Below, one piece after another: positions 60,237 to 64,000 of a DNA stretch of 64,000 nt. The translations under genes were made by a program, and so were the position numbers. The stretch is from JBFGJH01 sp041586155 (GTDB lineage Bacteria > Actinomycetota > Acidimicrobiia > Spongiisociales > JAENVV01): assembly GCA_041586155.1 (NCBI GenBank), contig JBFHAT010000009.1, positions 1 through 64,000 of the forward strand. Reading direction: 5' to 3'. The notes under the pieces are model-generated. The model was not told where the DNA came from and ran no database searches. It saw only the letters and a list, made by a program, of their open reading frames with translations. Each line of letters starts with the position of its first letter. Positions within the stretch are counted from its first letter, which is position 1.

Positions 60237-61110
60237 GCTGCATCCGGTCGCTCCGGCCATCGGGCCTTTCGCATCGGCTGAGTTCCTCGAAGCCGTCGTC
60301 GGGGTGGGCCCTGATCCGGGCATCTTCGTTCTCCGGACGTCACCGACGGGCATGGTTGGTTTCGAGCGACGGCCCGAGCTCCTCAGCCTGGCCGGCCACG
60401 AGGACCTGGTCGACTACCGCTCGCCGCGAGGCGCCGGCAGCCCCGAACTCGTGGAGGTCGAGATGGCAGGGCTCGAGCCCGGAACGCGGTATGTCTTCGA
60501 CTCCCTCCCTTCCGAGGCGGCTGATGTCTTCTGCCGGACGTTGCGCGCGCTCGGGCTGGAATTCCTCGAAGAGATACACGCGGCGACCGCAGTCCTCGAG
60601 CTTCCGCCGACCTACGACGAGTACCTGGCTCGCCTCAGCAAGAAAGAACGGCATGAACTGAGGCGAAAAAGCCGCCGTTACATCGAAGCGATCGGCGAGA
60701 CCACATTCGTACACGCCGCAGAGGCGGGAGAGCTGTTTGAGCAATTCATCCGATTCCACCGTCGGTCACCTGGCGAAAAAGGCAAGTTCATGACGCCAGG
60801 AATGGAGTCGTTCTTTGGCGAGCTGTTGGCGATGCCGGGATGGGGCATCGATGCCCTCGTCGACGATCGTGGGGCTGTCACGGCCGCCGGCTTCGGGTAC
60901 CAGGACGACGACGGTTACTTCCTCTACAACTCGGCGTATGATCCCGATCACGCCGACGCGTCACCGGGGGTGGTCCTCCTCGCCAGGCTGATCGAGCTGA
61001 CCATCGAGCGAGGTTCGGCCATCTTCGATTTCCTGAAGGGGGACGAACCGTACAAACAACGGCTCGGGGCCCGGCCGCGGCCTCTGCATAGGATCAGTGG
61101 TGTCACATGA
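60223..61110 (+). CDS. GNAT-fold acetyltransferase, CelD/BcsL-like (GNAT_6)
   Basis: 295 residues. The conserved block YLARLSKKERHELRRKSRR, followed by FHRRSPGEKGKFM, and a C-terminal DFLKGDEPYKQRLG mark the CelD/FemAB-like GNAT family, whose members acylate cell-envelope or polysaccharide precursors. It overlaps the asparaginase gene by 14 bases and mshA by 4. Substrate unknown. Confidence 0.85.
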   Translation: MSTPELHPVAPAIGPFASAEFLEAVVGVGPDPGIFVLRTSPTGMVGFERRPELLSLAGHEDLVDYRSPRGAGSPELVEVEMAGLEPGTRYVFDSLPSEAADVFCRTLRALGLEFLEEIHAATAVLELPPTYDEYLARLSKKERHELRRKSRRYIEAIGETTFVHAAEAGELFEQFIRFHRRSPGEKGKFMTPGMESFFGELLAMPGWGIDALVDDRGAVTAAGFGYQDDDGYFLYNSAYDPDHADASPGVVLLARLIELTIERGSAIFDFLKGDEPYKQRLGARPRPLHRISGVT

Positions 61111-62327
61111 TCGAGCGGGTCGCCTACCTCAGTTTTCACACGTCTCCCCTGTCGCAGCCGGGCACCGGCAACGCCGGCGGAATGAACGTGTACGTCGACG
61201 AACTGGCCCGGACGATGGCCGAGCGAGGCGTCGAGGTCGATGTGTTCACTCGACGCGAAGATGCGGAGGCGCCCGAGGTCGTGGAGGTGGCGCCCGGCTA
61301 CCGAGTGGTCCATCTCGAAGCGGGCCCGATGAACCCACTGTCGATCGTCGAGCTTTCCGACCACGTCTTCGGGTTCGCCGAGCGAGTCGTGGAGTGGAGC
61401 CGGCGGCACAACCTCCGTTACGACCTCGTCCACAGCCATTACTGGCTCAGCGGCTGGGCAGGCCTGATGATCAAGCGGCTCTTGGGCATCCCTCTCGCCA
61501 ACTCCTTCCACACCCTCGGCCGGGTCAAGGACGCCACGCGCCGGGCCGACCAACCTCCGACGGGCCTCATGCGTATCGCCGCCGAGCTCGACGTCATCGC
61601 CGGGTCTGATTGCGTCGTGGCAGCGACACCGATCGAGATGGAGGATCTGCTCGAACACTATGGCGCCGACCCTGCCCGGCTTTGCCTCAATCCCCCGGGC
61701 ATCAACCATGACTGGTTCTCGCCGGGCGATCAGGAGGCGGCGCGACGTCGAATCGGTGTCGATCCGACGCGTCGCCATGTTCTGTTCGTCGGGCGCATTC
61801 AGGCGATCAAGGGTCTGGACGTGACGCTCGATGCGTTCGAGCATGTGGTGGGCGACGTCGCCGACGCAGACCTCCTGATCGTCGGCGGTGCCAGCGGGTC
61901 GAAGGGACCCGCCGAGCTGCGGGCGCTACGAGATCGGATCTCCGGCACGCGACTGTCCGATCGGGTGGAGCTGCGGACGCCGCAGCCGCATCGTGACCTC
62001 GCCGATTACTACCGGGCTGCTGACGTCTTGGTACTTCCGTCCCGGAGCGAGAGCTTCGGGCTGGTCGCCGTCGAAGCTCAAGCGTGCGGCGTGCCCGTCG
62101 TCGCTGCGGCCATCGGAGGCTTGAACCACGTCGTGGTCGACGGCATGTCGGGTTTCCTCGTGGACGGCTGGGAACCAGCCGACTACGCCAAGCGGATTAC
62201 CGCAATTCTCTGCGACCGGAACCTCGCCGAATCCTTGTCGACAGGCGCCATTGCTCACGCCGGGGCATTCTCCTGGGACCTCACCGCGAGCAGGTTGCTC
62301 GAGCTGTATGACGGCATCACCAGCTGA
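61107..62327 (+). CDS. mshA: D-inositol-3-phosphate glycosyltransferase (mycothiol synthesis)
   Basis: 406 residues of glycosyltransferase family 4. The N-terminus (SFHTSPLSQPGTGNAGGMNVYV) is that of MshA, which transfers N-acetylglucosamine from UDP-GlcNAc to inositol phosphate in the first step of mycothiol synthesis. The retaining E-x7-E motif lies in SRSESFGLVAVEAQACG. The YbjN-type gene after it, as in mycobacteria, supports the call. A near relative using another acceptor cannot be excluded. Confidence 0.9.
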   Translation: MIERVAYLSFHTSPLSQPGTGNAGGMNVYVDELARTMAERGVEVDVFTRREDAEAPEVVEVAPGYRVVHLEAGPMNPLSIVELSDHVFGFAERVVEWSRRHNLRYDLVHSHYWLSGWAGLMIKRLLGIPLANSFHTLGRVKDATRRADQPPTGLMRIAAELDVIAGSDCVVAATPIEMEDLLEHYGADPARLCLNPPGINHDWFSPGDQEAARRRIGVDPTRRHVLFVGRIQAIKGLDVTLDAFEHVVGDVADADLLIVGGASGSKGPAELRALRDRISGTRLSDRVELRTPQPHRDLADYYRAADVLVLPSRSESFGLVAVEAQACGVPVVAAAIGGLNHVVVDGMSGFLVDGWEPADYAKRITAILCDRNLAESLSTGAIAHAGAFSWDLTASRLLELYDGITS

Positions 62328-62736
62328 CCTCCCCGAACTGGTCGCCGAATGGACCGAAGACCCCGACAACCCGGTCGTCTATTGGGAGGTGGTCGACGGG
62401 CGGATCGCCGTACGGATGCGGCAGGAGACCCGTGATTTCACGACGGTGTGGTTCGAGGTTGGCGATCGATCCGTCCGGGTCGAGGCCTACGTTCTTCCGG
62501 CCGGCGACTCGCCTCCCGACCTCCTCCGCCAGTGTTTGGTTCGAAATCGGCGCACCTGGCGCACCCGTTATTGCATCGACGAGGAAAACGGCATCGTGTT
62601 GCGGGCCCGGGTGGCCACAGCACGGGCCGACCGGGACGAGCTCGAGTACGTGATGGCCGAGATCTACGAGCAGGTCGAAGAAGCGTTTCGGCCGCTCGTC
62701 GCAGCGCTTCGCACGGCCCGCTCCACGCGTGCATGA
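62308..62736 (+). CDS. YbjN-domain protein
   Basis: 142 residues. It fits the YbjN/type III chaperone-like fold, with WFEVGDRSVRVEAYVLP and LLRQCLVRNRRTW strands and helices and a C-terminal helix. ATG at 62308 overlaps mshA by 20 bases. The mshA-ybjN order is the same as in Mycobacterium tuberculosis (Rv0486-Rv0487). No function is known beyond a chaperone-like fold. Confidence 0.85.
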   Translation: MTASPADLPELVAEWTEDPDNPVVYWEVVDGRIAVRMRQETRDFTTVWFEVGDRSVRVEAYVLPAGDSPPDLLRQCLVRNRRTWRTRYCIDEENGIVLRARVATARADRDELEYVMAEIYEQVEEAFRPLVAALRTARSTRA

Positions 62737-62795
62737 GGGACGCCGAGATGGCGCCTGGAGGTGCGCCAAAGAGGCGGAAAAGTTTCTTTGGAAAG

Positions 62796-62851
62796 TTGTC
62801 TACAGCGTTTGTGCACAACCCCCTGGGGAAACCGGCGAATCCTGTGGACAA
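62796..62851. promoter_or_regulatory. Cluster of three DnaA-box-like sites
   Basis: TTGTCTACA (62796-62804) and TTGTGCACA (62809-62817) on the plus strand and a perfect TTGTCCACA on the minus strand (62843-62851) lie within 56 bases. An AT-richer stretch follows (about 62880-62920). They sit in the gene-free region 62737-63089. Confidence 0.5.
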
Positions 62852-62932
62852 CCGCTCGGTGAGCCCCAACTGAAGCGCCAATTGACTCGAAAAGACACTT
62901 GTTGAGATGAATAACGTTGGCAGTCGTACGGG

Positions 62933-62961
62933 TTGACGACCGCCTGCAGAGTTCGTACATT
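62933..62961 (+). promoter_or_regulatory. Sigma-70-type promoter of the candidate small RNA
   Basis: TTGACG (62933-62938) and TACATT (62956-62961) are 17 bases apart. The -35 matches five of six and the -10 four of six consensus bases. Expected start of transcription is about 62968. Confidence 0.6.
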
Positions 62962-62967
62962 CGGCGA

Positions 62968-63094
62968 GGGGCTGAGATCCGAGGTGCCGACCGCACGACG
63001 CCTTGTTCGGGGAAGTGCGGGGACTGAAGTGTTGGCCGGGTATGTCGGATGTTCAACCCGCGAGAACGGCGGCCTCTGGCCGCCGTTTCTCATT
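62968..63094 (+). ncRNA. Candidate structured small RNA, about 125 nt
   Basis: Between a 17-base-spaced promoter and a terminator hairpin lies a stretch with no convincing reading frame. It can fold: CCGCAC pairs with GTGCGG around 62993 and 63014, and CGGGT with ACCCG around 63037 and 63056. I do not recognise a known RNA family; it lacks the conserved parts of SRP RNA, 6S RNA, TPP and ydaO riboswitches. Ends are approximate. Confidence 0.45.
63062..63091. terminator. Long terminator hairpin, bidirectional
   Basis: ACGGCGGCC (63066-63074) pairs with GGCCGCCGT (63078-63086) across TCT; GAGAA before and TTTCTC after extend the stem with a bulged T. It ends the candidate small RNA on the plus strand and follows the CAP gene stop on the minus strand. 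Confidence 0.65.
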
Positions 63095-63632
63095 GCCCCG
63101 GCGGCGGCTCGAGACCGACCAGCGACCAGGCGAGGCCGGTGGCGTAGGGCTGTCTGGAATCGATCACCTCTTGCCCAGGCAGGGCGGTCTGCATGAACAG
63201 CACCGTGACGTAGATCGCCCCGTCTTGGGAGGTGTCGGCTCCGACCCCCACGCGATCGAATTCGTCGAGCACGTTCTTGCGATGTGACGGCGAGGCCATG
63301 AACGCGTCGTGCAGCTTCACCACCGACGGCCCGAATCCGACATTCTCACCCAGCAGCGACCATCCGGTGGCGTAGCCGCCCAGCCGGTCGGAATGGAACA
63401 GGTCGCCGGACGCGATCATGCGGGCAGTATGAGCTCGAGCGTCGTCGGTGAGGTCGACGTATGGGCGCAGGGCTCCCAATCCCGCCTCGGCGCGGGCATC
63501 ATTGATCGCCCCTACGAACCTGGATTCGAGACCGGCGTCTTGACGTAGCCGGACATGGTGGGGGACTGCGGCGCTCGGCGAGGCCACGACACACACTGCC
63601 AGGACCGCGGCCACAGGCAGCACTCGGCGCAT
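63090..63632 (-). CDS. Secreted CAP-domain protein (SCP/YkwD-like)
   Basis: 180 residues. A signal peptide (about 1-23) precedes a CAP domain shown by AINDARAEAGLGAL, HTARMIASGDLFHSD, GENVGFG and SPSHRKNVLDEF. Bacterial CAP proteins are extracellular and of mostly unknown function. ATG at 63632 overlaps the stop of the upstream gene as TGATG. Confidence 0.88.
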   Translation of the reverse strand: MRRVLPVAAVLAVCVVASPSAAVPHHVRLRQDAGLESRFVGAINDARAEAGLGALRPYVDLTDDARAHTARMIASGDLFHSDRLGGYATGWSLLGENVGFGPSVVKLHDAFMASPSHRKNVLDEFDRVGVGADTSQDGAIYVTVLFMQTALPGQEVIDSRQPYATGLAWSLVGLEPPPGQ

Positions 63633-64000
63633 CACAAGTCGACGCCGAACATCACCTGTCGCAGGTTGACCGGGGTGGTGGCGTACGTCTCCGGCTCGAT
63701 TCGCATCGATCCGAGTCGCAAGCCCTGCATTCCCTCGCCGACGTTGGTCCGGACCCGCAGGATCTCGTGTTCGTCGAACGACAAGGTGCCCAAGCCGAGG
63801 CAACGGCCGGTGCCGTCGTGGACACCCACCAGCATCCTGTCGAGCCGGCTGAGGTCGAGGCCTGCGGGGAGCGTGGGCGCGAAGACAGTCGGGCGCACTC
63901 GCCACGAGTCGAGCGGCTCGGCCATCGCCATGGCAAGCTGCTTCGCCCGCAGGGCCGCCCGTGCATCAGCCGACTCGGGCACCAGGTCGGGCTCCACGCC
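63632..64000 (-). CDS. Protein of unknown function, cut by the right edge or starting at 63997
   Basis: At least 121 residues in the window. The C-terminal part is rich in beta strands (LDRMLVGVHDGTGRCLGLGTL, MQGLRLGSMRIEPE), which faintly recalls the C-terminal domain of Clp1-like RNA kinases; I would not name it. A GTG at 63997 could be a start, but the frame is open to the edge, so it is likely partial. It is translationally coupled to the CAP gene. Confidence 0.6.
   Translation of the reverse strand, partial: GVEPDLVPESADARAALRAKQLAMAMAEPLDSWRVRPTVFAPTLPAGLDLSRLDRMLVGVHDGTGRCLGLGTLSFDEHEILRVRTNVGEGMQGLRLGSMRIEPETYATTPVNLRQVMFGVDL

Noticed and set aside
62796..62920. Possible chromosomal origin of replication
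   Set aside because: Only three DnaA-box-like sites and no dnaA, dnaN or recF nearby; actinobacterial origins carry many more boxes between dnaA and dnaN.
62962..63000. TPP riboswitch, suggested by GGGGCTGAGATC
   Set aside because: The second conserved half (ACCTGATC...) is missing and no thiamin gene follows.

Overview
The window is high-GC DNA that is almost entirely coding, with many GTG and TTG starts, many 4-base stop/start overlaps and several starts sitting 6-8 bases after a TANNNT box (leaderless style). A mycothiol glycosyltransferase (mshA-like, followed by a YbjN-type gene), an RsiG-type c-di-GMP-binding anti-sigma-like protein and the leaderless promoters point to an actinobacterium. 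A deep-branching, non-Streptomyces lineage such as Acidimicrobiia is my inference. No rRNA, tRNA, prophage, insertion sequence or CRISPR array is visible.

Layout. 1-5.7 kb: aerobic CO oxidation. A form I CO dehydrogenase operon (coxM-coxS-coxL, then XdhC fused to a YHS domain) runs leftward, facing a molybdenum cofactor cytidylyltransferase cut by the left edge. 5.8-10.5 kb: lipoprotein, DsbA-like protein and a MacAB-like ABC efflux set, all overlapping. 10.5-17 kb: sugar kinase, deazaflavin-type oxidoreductase, VOC protein, a TakP-like TRAP transporter and an iodotyrosine-deiodinase-like nitroreductase. 17-26.6 kb: PPK2, a large membrane protein, a DUF4349 lipoprotein, a stand-alone LigD-type polymerase domain, a three-PAS/GAF histidine kinase and a secreted PQQ-type sugar dehydrogenase.

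26.6-33.4 kb: a complete histidine utilisation operon (hutU-hutF-hutI-def-hutH), every junction overlapping by 4 bases. The expected N-formylglutamate deformylase (hutG) is absent; in its place is a peptide-deformylase-family gene with all three catalytic motifs. This is the strongest candidate for an undescribed arrangement. 33.4-46.7 kb: aminotransferase, metallo-beta-lactamase proteins, shikimate kinase, alpha-hydroxy acid dehydrogenase, a secreted subtilase with a WSGVT repeat tail, CHRD and endonuclease-fold secreted proteins, a small kinase, an HpcH-type aldolase, pyruvate phosphate dikinase and a conserved protein of unknown function.

46.7-50.3 kb: a cobalamin riboswitch with a readable translational switch, a B12/corrinoid ABC importer and CobO. 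50.3-57.6 kb: two coupled membrane proteins with protease-like motifs, a dienelactone hydrolase group, an NfeD/flotillin pair, a MoaD domain fused to a polytopic membrane protein, and a frameshifted crcB. 57.6-62.7 kb: an operon-like run of M23 peptidase, RsiG-like protein, asparaginase, GNAT, MshA and YbjN. 62.7-64 kb: a non-coding stretch with three DnaA-box-like sites and a candidate small RNA with its own promoter and terminator, then a CAP-domain protein and a gene cut by the right edge.

Taken together the gene set suits an aerobic heterotroph that supplements growth with CO oxidation, scavenges organic acids, histidine and B12, and carries a sizeable secreted and envelope protein set.
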